Assembly: GCA_019637915.1 (NCBI GenBank)
Contig: JAHBUV010000001.1
Span: 2,884,565-2,948,564 of the forward strand
DNA: 64,000 nt
From: Pseudobdellovibrionaceae bacterium
GTDB taxonomy: Bacteria > Bdellovibrionota > Bdellovibrionia > Bdellovibrionales > Bdellovibrionaceae
Reading direction: 5' to 3'
Shown one piece after another: positions 25,337 to 33,623 of this stretch. Every line of letters begins with the position of its first letter. Position 1 is the first letter of the stretch. A program made the position numbers and the translations under genes. Below the pieces are notes generated by a model. The model had not been told where the DNA came from. It ran no database searches and was given only the letters and a program-made list of their open reading frames with translations.

Positions 25337-26140
25337 ATGGTCCGACGAAAAACCACAATCATCAAGCGCTGGAAGCAATTCCTTGAAATCGCATCCGGCG
25401 AAGTCACCTTCCTCAATCACTATGCCGAGGTCAGAGCGCAGTTCAATTTGATCGCGAGCCAGTCCCCCGTCGCTAACGTCGGCAGTGAATTTTGGACCTT
25501 CGTAACTCAGGCTTTTGCGCACGAGATGATCTTCAGAATCTCCCGTCTTACGGAGGGTCAGTTCAAAGATCGCAAAGGGCGGGTTCTGAAGCATCTGGAA
25601 GTCTCTTCACTGACAGCGCTGCTTGAGGAGTTTGCGGAGCATCCTGAGTACCTTTCTCGTGCGCAGTACCTAGGGGTCAGCCCTGTTACGTTTGAAGAGT
25701 ATCTGAGAAAGCATCCGAGCCGCTTCGATCCGCCTGACCGTTATAACTACGATCGCCTTAACCGAGAGTTTGATGACCTTGCCGGTAAAGGCGCGAACCA
25801 TATTGCCGCCGCGGTCATACAATCCGATCTGGCAACTTTAGGGAAAGTCACCAAGCGGCTTAAAGCATACAGGAACAAACGCCTGGCTCATCTGTCCGTC
25901 AAGCGCGGTCGATTTAGGAATCCGAAAATGACCGAAATCACCCGGGCGATTACGGAAATTGATCGCTTCATGCGGAAGTATTTTTTGGCTTTGAACTGTG
26001 CGAGTCACCCGCTTGAATTTGGCCACGTCGACATCACAGACATCTTCTTGAAACCTTGGATCAAGAACGAGAACAACCAAAAAGAGCTCCAGCGAAGATT
26101 TGAAAAAGCACGAGAGCGGCAAAGGAAAAAGCGTTCATGA
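25337..26140 (+). CDS. HEPN (AbiU2-like) putative ribonuclease
   Basis: 267 residues, helical and basic. Residues 52-71 (FWTFVTQAFAHEMIFRISRL) and RNKRLAH at 179-185 (R-x5-H, the HEPN catalytic motif) match the AbiU2-type HEPN layout. HEPN RNases act in many phage-defence and toxin systems by cutting tRNA or other RNA. The stop overlaps the start of the next, nuclease-like gene (ATGA), so both are made from one message. The promoter is its own. It may be toxin, effector, or RNA-binding partner. Confidence 0.6.
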   Translation: MVRRKTTIIKRWKQFLEIASGEVTFLNHYAEVRAQFNLIASQSPVANVGSEFWTFVTQAFAHEMIFRISRLTEGQFKDRKGRVLKHLEVSSLTALLEEFAEHPEYLSRAQYLGVSPVTFEEYLRKHPSRFDPPDRYNYDRLNREFDDLAGKGANHIAAAVIQSDLATLGKVTKRLKAYRNKRLAHLSVKRGRFRNPKMTEITRAITEIDRFMRKYFLALNCASHPLEFGHVDITDIFLKPWIKNENNQKELQRRFEKARERQRKKRS

Positions 26141-26733
26141 ACACTGAGGAAAACAGGAGGCGCATTGAAGGGGTGCTCGGCGATGTAGCCGAAAAATGCC
26201 GCCGAAATCGTGCTTTAGTGCTCACGGAAAGCGATCTCAAATGCCAGGTGTATAGCGCGTTGATGGTACCACGAGAGTTTGGCGAGCTCGCCAATACTTT
26301 CGATCACGGCATACGCGGATCCTCGGTTCACACGGAAACTAAATTCTTCGATCACAACGGCCTCCTTCGGCAAGCTCCCGATCTTGTCGTCACGGACCCA
26401 CGCCGTATCAGCATTACTCAGCGTCTCGATGGGGACCCTGTTCCCTCAAAGGGATTTCACTTCGACGGCCCTGCCATTTTGATTGAACTCAAGTTTTTGA
26501 AGCGTGATGGCCGGCCATCGGCCGGAACTCTTGGAAAAATTGAAGGTGACATCATGAAAGGCGAGACTCTGAATCGTCGCGGCGATATCGACTTCCATCT
26601 GTTTGTCGCCGTCTTCGATCGGTTCCATCACGGTCATGAAGCCGTTGAAGCAATTTTTGATCGTCACCGCCGCCAGAGAAATCTGACCTGTCTCTATTTT
26701 CCCGGCGGTCCTTCATTTCGACATCGTGTTTAG
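26137..26733 (+). CDS. PD-(D/E)XK nuclease-like protein
   Basis: 198 residues. The nuclease core can be read as E31 in LTESDLKCQVYSAL, D82 in APDLVVTDP and E117-x-K119 in AILIELKFLKR, the order and spacing of PD-(D/E)XK enzymes. A Gly-rich loop and helix (GTLGKIEGDIMKGETL) follow. It is translationally coupled to the HEPN gene. A DNase beside an RNase suggests a two-component defence or abortive-infection module. The pair is not one I can name. Confidence 0.6.
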   Translation: MNTEENRRRIEGVLGDVAEKCRRNRALVLTESDLKCQVYSALMVPREFGELANTFDHGIRGSSVHTETKFFDHNGLLRQAPDLVVTDPRRISITQRLDGDPVPSKGFHFDGPAILIELKFLKRDGRPSAGTLGKIEGDIMKGETLNRRGDIDFHLFVAVFDRFHHGHEAVEAIFDRHRRQRNLTCLYFPGGPSFRHRV

Positions 26734-26750
26734 CATCCTAGAGTCTGAGA

Positions 26751-27347
26751 CTAGACACCTTTACTTTTAGGAAACTTGATCACGACTTTCTTGTCCTGTT
26801 GCTCAATCTGAAACTTCTGAGCGTCCACACCTTCAGGCGCAGGAAAAGATCGAACAAAACTTGATGAATAGAGAGACGCGGAACCCGAGCCTTCAGATTT
26901 CTTTTCGATCTCGCCTTTGATCGTCACTTGGCCGTTTTGGACGCTCACATCCAACTTTTTCGGTAGCTCGTTTCCTGATTCAATTTCGTAATAGACGAAA
27001 TCTTTGTCCTCTCTCATTCGGAAATCAGAAGGCACTCCGCCTCCGAAGTTTTCTTGGAACCATCCCCCAAAGTGATCTTCACCGGATCCGGATTCCCCGA
27101 AGTTTTTCATCATCTGCCGATGCAGCCGGTCCATTTCCTGGAAGGGATCCCGCGATTGTTTAAAGAAGTCCGGCCCGAACAGGTCGTCAAAATTCGGAAG
27201 CTCTTTATTGAGAGCGAGTGGCGTACTCTCGGATCGTTCCCGATGATAGTGGGTCCATATTTTATCTCCACCCCAGAAGGTAAATCCGCCGAGCAAGAAG
27301 ACGGCGATCAGGGAAAGAACAACGTGTCGCTTTAAAAATTGCTCCAT
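26751..27347 (-). CDS. Membrane-anchored Hsp20-like protein
   Basis: 198 residues from the ATG at 27347. A membrane helix (about residues 8-26) is followed by an acidic linker and a C-terminal alpha-crystallin-like domain (DFVYYEIESGNELPKKLDVS, then VQNGQVTIKGEIEKK and SSFVRSFPAPEGVDAQKFQI). It lacks the classic A-x-x-x-n-GVL motif in exact form but ends in the related KKVVIKFPK. Bacterial small heat-shock proteins are usually cytosolic, so an exported or anchored form is unusual. Its stop is 17 bases from the convergent nuclease gene. A structured leader precedes it. Confidence 0.7.
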   Translation of the reverse strand: MEQFLKRHVVLSLIAVFLLGGFTFWGGDKIWTHYHRERSESTPLALNKELPNFDDLFGPDFFKQSRDPFQEMDRLHRQMMKNFGESGSGEDHFGGWFQENFGGGVPSDFRMREDKDFVYYEIESGNELPKKLDVSVQNGQVTIKGEIEKKSEGSGSASLYSSSFVRSFPAPEGVDAQKFQIEQQDKKVVIKFPKSKGV

Positions 27348-27368
27348 ACACACCTCTTTTTGAGAAAG

Positions 27369-27469
27369 AAAGGGGATGTAGAAGCGTCTTTAGGCAAGGC
27401 GCTTGCTAAGGCTCGAACAAGCAGATGTAAACATCCACGAATTCAAAACCCGAAAGCGACATCCCCTTT
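27369..27469 (-). promoter_or_regulatory. Structured 5' leader of the anchored Hsp20 gene
   Basis: AAAGGGGATGT (27369-27379) and its exact complement (27459-27469) can form an 11-bp closing stem. Inside are hairpins GATGT/ACATC (27424-27435) and AAGCG/CGCTT (27382-27386 with 27400-27404). On the minus strand the 3' arm of the closing stem ends about 14 bases before AGAGGT, the ribosome site. The shape fits a thermosensor or riboswitch-like leader. Confidence 0.6.
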
Positions 27470-27613
27470 GTCTCCGAGCTACAGATCCTGAGCTTACGGG
27501 AGACGTTTGCCTTCATCGAAAAAATGAAATGGAGAAAAGTTTTGTCAAGGTCCGCGACTCTTGTTTTCTTGACAGGTGAGGCGCGAAACTCACGTTTTAA
27601 TGGGGAGGTGTTT

Positions 27614-27958
27614 ATGATTTTACGAGATGATATCCGTCTCGAGCTGAAAGGTTTCGAGGCCGGTTCGGACTTCGGCGGTTTTGCCAAAGGCTTGGTTGAC
27701 GATCTTTATCTGGATGCGCCGAGTGACGCCTCTCTGACGGCGTCGTTCACTCGTTTTGAAGACCACGTGACCGGAGCCATTCAGATCAGTTCTTCGCAAG
27801 GGGTCTTTTCGGCGACCGCCGGCGGCGTCGATGCCGAAGAAGTGGCGCAGAAAATTGTTCGCCGAATCCGAAAACAACTGATCGCTTGGAAGCAGTCCCG
27901 CTGGGAACGGAATCGCGCCTTGATCGGGTCAGACGAAGCGCGCGAAAGCATCACATAA
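27614..27958 (+). CDS. HPF/RaiA-like protein of the stress cassette
   Basis: 114 residues from the ATG at 27614 (GGGGAGG upstream). The pattern IRLELKGFEA, then SLTASFTRFEDHVTGAIQIS, GVFSATAGGVDAEEVAQKIV and RRIRKQLIAWKQSR follows the beta-alpha-beta-alpha order of HPF/RaiA ribosome-binding proteins, though it is divergent. Location between two heat-shock genes supports a stress role. A hairpin terminator follows at once. Confidence 0.55.
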   Translation: MILRDDIRLELKGFEAGSDFGGFAKGLVDDLYLDAPSDASLTASFTRFEDHVTGAIQISSSQGVFSATAGGVDAEEVAQKIVRRIRKQLIAWKQSRWERNRALIGSDEARESIT

Positions 27959-27966
27959 AAAAGCTA

Positions 27967-27998
27967 AGCCCTTCTCCCCTTGAGGAAGAAGGGCTTTC
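27967..27998. terminator. Terminator between the convergent HPF-like and Hsp20 genes
   Basis: AGCCCTTCT (27967-27975) pairs with AGAAGGGCT (27987-27995) over an 11-base loop. Flanking A and T runs on both sides fit bidirectional use. Confidence 0.75.
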
Positions 27999-28009
27999 GC
28001 ATCGGCGGC

Positions 28010-28558
28010 TTAGTGGGCTTGAGCTTTATTGTCCGCTTTTTCTTCCCGCTTACTGGAACCGATCAGCTTTGAGAAGAAGCTGCCCTTGCCGGACCCGATC
28101 TGGATGGAGCGCGGTTTGGCCTGCTCGGATTTCGGAAGAGCTACGCGCAAAACACCGTCTTCGAGATTCGCCTCGACCTTATCGACATCGATCGAAGTCG
28201 GCAGAGTGAAGCTGCGTTGGAATTGTCCGTACGCGCGTTCATAACGACGAGCGCCTTTTTCTTTGGACTCGTGTTCGTACTTGCGTTCGCCCGAAACCGT
28301 CAGGATGTTTTCGGTGAGATCGACCTTCACGTCTTCTTTCTTCACGCCGGGCAGATCAACACTGAGCAAGTACGCCTGATCGGTTTCCTCGACGTCGAAG
28401 GTCGGCTGCATCCAACGGGTGTCAGCCATCACCGCCGGACGAAGATCCTCGAACAGCGAGAAGGGATTTCTGAGGGCGCGCTCGAACATGTCGTCGACAT
28501 CCGGCATATTCCACACGGGCATTCGATTGCCTTTCGAGACTTCCAATGTGTTACGCAT
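28010..28558 (-). CDS. Hsp20-family small heat-shock protein
   Basis: 182 residues with a complete alpha-crystallin domain: PTFDVEETDQAYLLSVDLPG, then VKKEDVKVDLTENILTVSGE, FQRSFTLPTSIDVDKVEANL and the signature EDGVLRVALPK. Small heat-shock proteins hold unfolding proteins for later refolding. The C-terminal tail lacks the usual I-x-I but has SIQIG. AAAGGAGG lies upstream, and a sigma-70-like promoter is 70-95 bases before the start. Confidence 0.92.
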   Translation of the reverse strand: MRNTLEVSKGNRMPVWNMPDVDDMFERALRNPFSLFEDLRPAVMADTRWMQPTFDVEETDQAYLLSVDLPGVKKEDVKVDLTENILTVSGERKYEHESKEKGARRYERAYGQFQRSFTLPTSIDVDKVEANLEDGVLRVALPKSEQAKPRSIQIGSGKGSFFSKLIGSSKREEKADNKAQAH

Positions 28559-28623
28559 AAGTATGACCTCCTTTTTTGAAAGCCAAAGCCTATGAATAAG
28601 GGCCTTGGGAAATTTTCCGAGCT

Positions 28624-28652
28624 TAAAATGTGCGTGCGTTTGAAACTGTCAA
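28624..28652 (-). promoter_or_regulatory. Promoter of the Hsp20 gene
   Basis: On the minus strand TTGACA (28652-28647), a 17-base spacer and ATTTTA (28629-28624). It is oriented towards the Hsp20 start at 28558. Confidence 0.6.
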
Positions 28653-29047
28653 GGCGGTCTAATATGAGACATCAAAAAATCGAATGCCGCACAATTTCAG
28701 TTCCTCGTAAAAGGAGGCGCGCTTGACAACTTTTTCGAGCATCACAGATTTTTTTAGGAAGACGAGGAAAGGAGGTCTGGAAAGGAACGACAGATATCCG
28801 GTTATGCCTTGTTTTTGTGAGCGGAATGGCTCAAGCCTTTTTTGAGGCGCTGCTTAAAGATGACTTTCGGCAGGCTTCCGGGTTTTTTTGTCCTGGCCCT
28901 GTCCTGTGCAATCTTTTGCGATTGCGTTTTCCAGTCACCTTTTTCAAGAGCGCCTATCGTACCGACCGCCATCGGTTGGCAACTTTGAGCCTTCTGCGCT
29001 GGGCTTGGCGCGGTAGGGCTTCGTGCCCGGCCCAACCCATTATTTGA
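28653..29047. other. Region without an assigned gene between Hsp20 and the next operon
   Basis: A plus-strand TTGACA at 28723-28728 and the strong terminator at 29048-29112 bracket about 320 bases. A minus-strand frame of 77 codons (28802-29035) is basic (VIFKQRLKKGL near its end) but has no ribosome site. A plus-strand frame over the same bases looks non-coding. It could be a small RNA gene; I cannot decide. Confidence 0.35.
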
Positions 29048-29112
29048 CGCTCGTGGGCCGCCCCGGCGGCAGTTCTCATTTCGTACCCGATGTGGCCCAC
29101 GGGCGTTTTTTT
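29048..29112 (+). terminator. Long-stem terminator
   Basis: CGCTCGTGGGCC (29048-29059) pairs with GGCCCACGGGCG (29094-29105), apart from a T/G and a C/G position, followed by seven T residues. It ends plus-strand transcription from a region with no clear protein gene. Confidence 0.8.
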
Positions 29113-29158
29113 AAGACCTGAAGAGAGGACTGAATATGGAATGATGAGGTGACCAACG

Positions 29159-29614
29159 ATGACAGACTTTACCGACTACCCCGAACTGATTCGGGCGATC
29201 AAAAATACGAAGTACATCGACAATCTGTACGCAAGCGACGGATTTCATCCCGCGAAAACGCCGGAGGATTACACGCCCGCTTCGGACGACGCTCACGCCT
29301 TGAAGGTGTTTGCCGAGCTCGTTCGTAACATCACCGACATGGACTACGGTGATTTTATGAGAAAAGCCAACGGCTACCTTTGCCATTTGAAATCACAGCT
29401 CAAAAACGTGCCGGCTCCTCTTCAAAAGAAGTTCGATGAAATGCAGCACTATACCCAGTTCGCGCCGAACTGGGACGTGGAGTCGACCCGTCGTCGCCTT
29501 CTAAAAGATATCGAGATCGCGGAGCGATGGCTTGTCAATCTGACGCGCGCCCGCGAGCTGCGAGCGCATCATAGCTTACGCCGCCGGGACGTTTCAAATT
29601 CTCTGGCGGCATGA
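29159..29614 (+). CDS. Hypothetical protein upstream of the SDR gene
   Basis: 151 residues, soluble, helical, with an aromatic-rich start (FTDYPELIRAIKNTKYIDNL) and a strongly basic C-terminus. GAGGTG precedes the ATG. It lies 10 bases ahead of the SDR gene, so co-transcription is likely. Not recognised. Confidence 0.65.
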   Translation: MTDFTDYPELIRAIKNTKYIDNLYASDGFHPAKTPEDYTPASDDAHALKVFAELVRNITDMDYGDFMRKANGYLCHLKSQLKNVPAPLQKKFDEMQHYTQFAPNWDVESTRRRLLKDIEIAERWLVNLTRARELRAHHSLRRRDVSNSLAA

Positions 29615-29624
29615 GGAGGGAACC

Positions 29625-30689
29625 ATGTGGAACTGGCTTCTTAGAAAAAAAAGATGGGAGGAAAACCGAAAGCGCGTTGCCCTGATTACTGGTGCAAGCA
29701 CGGGCTTGGGACTGGCTTTGGTGAAGGAACTCGCCCGCTCCGGCGACTTTCATGTGATCGCGACGGCAAGACACTCATCACTTCACAGGTTCAAAAAAGC
29801 CGGGATTGTCGAAAACGAACGACTTTGGATCAGGCCGCTCAACGTGCTCCTGAAGGCTGAGCGGGACGCCGTCATCGAAGAAGCAAATCAAAAATTGGGC
29901 GGCATCGACGTGTTGATCAATAACGCTGGCTATTGCCTGCGCGGGGTCGTCGAGCAGGTGAACGAAACCGAGCGCCTCAAACAGATCGACACGAACTTTA
30001 GGGCGCCGATGGCTCTGATCCGCGGGGTTCTTCCCAACATGAGAAAACGCAGAAGCGGCCACATCATCAATATCTCGTCGGTCGGCGGAATGATGGCGAT
30101 GCCCACGATGGCCATTTATAGTGCATCCAAGTTTGCGCTGGAGGGCGCGACCGAGGCTTTATGGTACGAGGTGCGTCCTTGGAACATCAAGGTCTGCCTG
30201 ATTCAGCCGGGCTTCATCAACTCGGAGTCATTCAGAAACGTCGAGCTCACGCGTGAAAGCCGGAAGTCGCTCCAGGACAAGAACAACCCTTATTACTACC
30301 ACTATAATTCGATGGCTCCGTTCATCGCGAAGATGATGCGGCTCTCACCGTCCACGCCTGAAAAGATCGCTCGCAAAATTCATCGGGTCATCGACAGCAA
30401 AAATCCGCCCTTGCGGGTTCCCGTGACCATCGACGCCACTTTCTTCGGTCTCATTCGCAAGCTGCTTCCCCGCCGGCTCTACCACGCGATCATGTACTAC
30501 TCACTGCCTCGAGTTTTCCGCTGGGGTGAAGACGACCATTACCATATGGACGCCGAATATGAGCGACAAGAATCCGCTCGGAAGGTTTCCAGTCCGAAGA
30601 TTGATGAGGCCCAAGCGCCGCAGCCCCCGGATCGATCCGTCGCTGTTCTTGATGATCGGAGGCCCGTACAAACCGGGAAGGGAGCCTGA
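29625..30689 (+). CDS. Short-chain dehydrogenase/reductase (SDR)
   Basis: 354 residues. Rossmann motif TGASTGLGLALVKEL (TGxxxGxG), the NAG strand VLINNAGYCLRG, and the catalytic Ser and YxxxK (INISSVGG, then YSASKFALEGATEAL). The C-terminal part beyond residue 260 is longer than in typical 250-residue SDRs and is basic and Tyr-rich. Substrate unknown; NADP use is suggested by the basic N-terminal region. GGAGG precedes the ATG. Confidence 0.88.
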   Translation: MWNWLLRKKRWEENRKRVALITGASTGLGLALVKELARSGDFHVIATARHSSLHRFKKAGIVENERLWIRPLNVLLKAERDAVIEEANQKLGGIDVLINNAGYCLRGVVEQVNETERLKQIDTNFRAPMALIRGVLPNMRKRRSGHIINISSVGGMMAMPTMAIYSASKFALEGATEALWYEVRPWNIKVCLIQPGFINSESFRNVELTRESRKSLQDKNNPYYYHYNSMAPFIAKMMRLSPSTPEKIARKIHRVIDSKNPPLRVPVTIDATFFGLIRKLLPRRLYHAIMYYSLPRVFRWGEDDHYHMDAEYERQESARKVSSPKIDEAQAPQPPDRSVAVLDDRRPVQTGKGA

Positions 30690-30808
30690 TGCGGTCTTGA
30701 ATAATTTTGAGAACTTGGCGCGCAGGTAAACGGTCGCGGCCCTCGCGGTCCACGAGGTGAACTTGACAAGTTAACAGGTCAGCTCATTTTTTTATCGGAG
30801 GTGAAATC

Positions 30809-32434
30809 ATGCTCGTCAAGGACTCGACGAACGTCCTGATTCTCTCTTCCGGCAAGAATGATGCGGAGGAAATCAGGAGTTTTCTCAGGGAATCCGGTGT
30901 CGCCTGCGAAGTCTTCAGAGAAATAAAACCGTTGATTCGGGAAATCAACGAGGGAGCCGGAGCGGTTATCATCGTGAGAGATGCGCTCTCGGCGTCTTCC
31001 CGGAACGAACTGGCCGAGGCTCTTCAGAAACAGCCGAAATGGTCCTTTCTTCCTGTCTTGATGATTCTAAGCCGCGGCGATCTTCAGAGCGAAGAATCCT
31101 TAAACCTTCTCAAGCCCCTGTCGAATCTAACGGTCCTTGAGCAACCCGTCCTGCCCCGAGTACTTCTCTCGATCGTGCAGGCGGCCCTCGCCGAACGTCG
31201 GCGGCAGTACGAACTTCGTGATTCGCTCAATGAAGCGATCGAGGCCAACCGGGCGAAGAGCGACTTCTTGGCGAACATGAGTCATGAAATCCGTACCCCC
31301 TTGGGGGTCATCCTGGGCTTTTCCGAGCTGATCGCGGAACCGGGCCTAAGCGACGAAGGCCGTAAATCATATCTCGACATCGTTCAACGAAACGGCCAGC
31401 TCCTCACGGCGATCGTGAACGACATACTGGATCTCGCGAAGGTCGAAGCAGGGCGCCTGCAGATCGAGCTGATCGAGACCTCTTTGGGCGAACTCCTCTC
31501 TGAAGTCACTTCGGCTCTTAAGCTACGCGCCAGCGGCAAAGACATCCAGCTTCTGGTCGAGCGGGATCCGGGCGTCCCCGATCTCGTCAAAACGGACCCC
31601 ATTCGTCTTCGCCAGATTTTGCTCAACATCGTCGGCAACGCCGTCAAATACACCTCGAAAGGGACGGTCAAAATTTCGGTGATGACCGACAGCCAGAGCG
31701 GAGGGACAGAGGCGAAGAGGCGTTTGGTCTTCCGGATCAGCGACACCGGAATCGGGCTTACGCCTGAACAAGCGAGCCTTCTCTTCCAGGCGTTTTCGCA
31801 GGCCGACGGGTCCATCACCCGACGTTTCGGCGGGACGGGCCTGGGTTTGGTTCTTTCCCAAAAGTTGGCCCGCGCCATGGGTGGAGACGTGAGGCTGATC
31901 GAAAGCCGGTACGGCGTCGGCAGCGTGTTTGAAATTTCCATCGCGCTTGATGAGGCGGTCAAACATCCGGACCATGCCACCGAAACTTTTCGCTCTTCGC
32001 AAGTCACCAATTTGCAAGGAACGCACATCCTCGTCGTTGACGACTCGAAAGATAACCAGCTCTTAATCAGCCATCTCTTGAGACGGGCAGGAGCTTTGGT
32101 CGATTTCGCGGAGAACGGCGAGGAGGGCGTGGAAAAAGCGCTCGGTCTGAATCCCGATATTATTTTGATGGATGTCCAGATGCCGGTCATGAGTGGCATT
32201 GACGCCACCACACGGCTTCGGGCCAAGGGCTTTGCAAAACCGATCGTCGCCCTGACGGCTCACGCATTGAAAGGAGATCGTGAGCAATGCCTCGCCGCGG
32301 GTTTCACGGATTATTTGACGAAACCAGTTCGGCGAGATGATTTGTACGGACTTCTTCGGAGCCTGAAAAACAGCAGCCCTCCGACGTCAGACCGAAGGAA
32401 TGATTCAACGGAGTTGAGATCACTGGAGGCTTGA
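30809..32434 (+). CDS. Hybrid histidine kinase: receiver-like N-terminus, HisKA-HATPase, receiver
   Basis: 541 residues, cytosolic (no membrane helix). N-terminal 125 residues resemble a receiver fold without a clear phospho-acceptor. Then HisKA (FLANMSHEIRTPLGVILGFS), N box (NIVGNAVKYTSKG), G1 (SDTGIGLTPEQ), F box, G2 (GGTGLGLVLSQ) and a C-terminal receiver with the Asp in DIILMDVQMPVMSG and the Lys in YLTKPV. It probably senses an internal stress signal and controls the heat-shock cassette next to it, but no output regulator is linked. Confidence 0.9.
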   Translation: MLVKDSTNVLILSSGKNDAEEIRSFLRESGVACEVFREIKPLIREINEGAGAVIIVRDALSASSRNELAEALQKQPKWSFLPVLMILSRGDLQSEESLNLLKPLSNLTVLEQPVLPRVLLSIVQAALAERRRQYELRDSLNEAIEANRAKSDFLANMSHEIRTPLGVILGFSELIAEPGLSDEGRKSYLDIVQRNGQLLTAIVNDILDLAKVEAGRLQIELIETSLGELLSEVTSALKLRASGKDIQLLVERDPGVPDLVKTDPIRLRQILLNIVGNAVKYTSKGTVKISVMTDSQSGGTEAKRRLVFRISDTGIGLTPEQASLLFQAFSQADGSITRRFGGTGLGLVLSQKLARAMGGDVRLIESRYGVGSVFEISIALDEAVKHPDHATETFRSSQVTNLQGTHILVVDDSKDNQLLISHLLRRAGALVDFAENGEEGVEKALGLNPDIILMDVQMPVMSGIDATTRLRAKGFAKPIVALTAHALKGDREQCLAAGFTDYLTKPVRRDDLYGLLRSLKNSSPPTSDRRNDSTELRSLEA

Positions 32435-32504
32435 AAGGATTAGAAGCGACGCAATTAGCAGTTATAGTGCGGGCCACAAGATATCTAATGTGGCCCGCGA
32501 GAAA

Positions 32505-33563
32505 TCAAAGACCGAGATAATTCTGCCAGAATCTCTTGTTGTCCAGGTTTGGTTGGAAGTCGTTCTCATCTTCAAACAGGTCGAAGAAGTCCGATGCAGC
32601 TTCGCTCTCTAGAAATTTCTTGATCCGCGTAATCGCGCTGTTGAGGCGTTTTACCTTCGGGTCATCGAGGTTGGGCTCGATCGTCTTGTTGTCTTCGTCG
32701 ACGCTAAGGTAGCCTTCATCATGGGCGTCGTCGATCCTGGTATCCCAATTTTCCGGCCAGTACCTTTTTCCGGAGTACAGGTAGTAGAAGGCCGTGATGA
32801 CGATCTTCGGTAGCGCTTCGTAGTGCTTGTCGTACATTTTGATGTACTCATCAAATTTCTTTTGATCCGGCAGGTTCTCAAGAAGAATTTTCTTTTTGTC
32901 CCCCGGTGTTTTCGCAGAAGCCAGCTTCTTGTTTATCTCGATTTGAGCCGCAAGCTGAGCTTCGAGATCGCCGTAGCTCTTTTTATATTCAGATAGTTCA
33001 TCGACGACTTTCTGATAGCTCGCAAAGTCCACTTTTTTCGGCGCTGGCTGTTTATTTAGCAATGCTTGGACTTGCTCGATGAATTCCTTCTTCTTGCGAG
33101 TCCATGTTGGGGTGGCGTTGCCACTGATCGACAAGTCATTCTTTAGGTCATCAAACATCACATCTAGGTCTTCTTCCACATCGACCTTGATGGCTTGTCG
33201 GCCCAGCAAGACGGCTCCGACATCACTTTTCTTCAGCGGGGGAACAACCACTGGATAGGGGTCTTTTGCAAGGGTCCAAGCGCCGCCCAACTCAGCGATC
33301 GAAAAAATGCTTTCGTAGTAGTTGCTTGAAAGCAGCGAGATTACGACATCTGCTTCAATCAACGCGGACTTGATCTTTTCAACGAATCCCTTTCCCGTGC
33401 TGATGCTGTTTCCTGGTAATGATGAACAAAAGATTTGAGTGGTGCTGACCCCGACGCCTGAGACAAGCAAATCAACGAGCTTGTGGGCAATCGTTTCGTT
33501 TGCGACCGAGTGACTGATAAAAATGCGGACTTTATTGGGGTTTTCAACATTCTTTTTCATCAA
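32505..33563 (-). CDS. TIR-domain protein (putative NAD-cleaving defence effector)
   Basis: 352 residues. Residues 12-150 are a bacterial TIR domain: VRIFISHSVANETIAHKLVD, IFCSSLPGNSISTGKGFVE, and the catalytic-type Glu 91 in SIFSIAELGGAW. A coiled coil (about 190-230) and an unknown C-terminal domain (about 240-352, YDKHYEALPKIVITAFYYLY) follow. TIR effectors in Thoeris, CBASS or Pycsar systems deplete NAD on infection. Here no SIR2, cyclase or ThsA-like gene is next to it; its partner is the upstream gene at 33624-34343. Low G+C. Confidence 0.85.
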   Translation of the reverse strand: MMKKNVENPNKVRIFISHSVANETIAHKLVDLLVSGVGVSTTQIFCSSLPGNSISTGKGFVEKIKSALIEADVVISLLSSNYYESIFSIAELGGAWTLAKDPYPVVVPPLKKSDVGAVLLGRQAIKVDVEEDLDVMFDDLKNDLSISGNATPTWTRKKKEFIEQVQALLNKQPAPKKVDFASYQKVVDELSEYKKSYGDLEAQLAAQIEINKKLASAKTPGDKKKILLENLPDQKKFDEYIKMYDKHYEALPKIVITAFYYLYSGKRYWPENWDTRIDDAHDEGYLSVDEDNKTIEPNLDDPKVKRLNSAITRIKKFLESEAASDFFDLFEDENDFQPNLDNKRFWQNYLGL

Positions 33564-33623
33564 TATCGAATCGGATTTTCTCAGGAAAACATTGATCTAG
33601 ACTTCGGTCGGAGCAGCCAAGAC

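Noticed and set aside
27369-27469. tmRNA or tRNA-like remnant as an attachment site
   Set aside because: The first bases recall a tmRNA 5' end and one segment recalls a T loop, but the stems do not form a tRNA-like fold. The dyad fits better as the leader of the Hsp20 gene.
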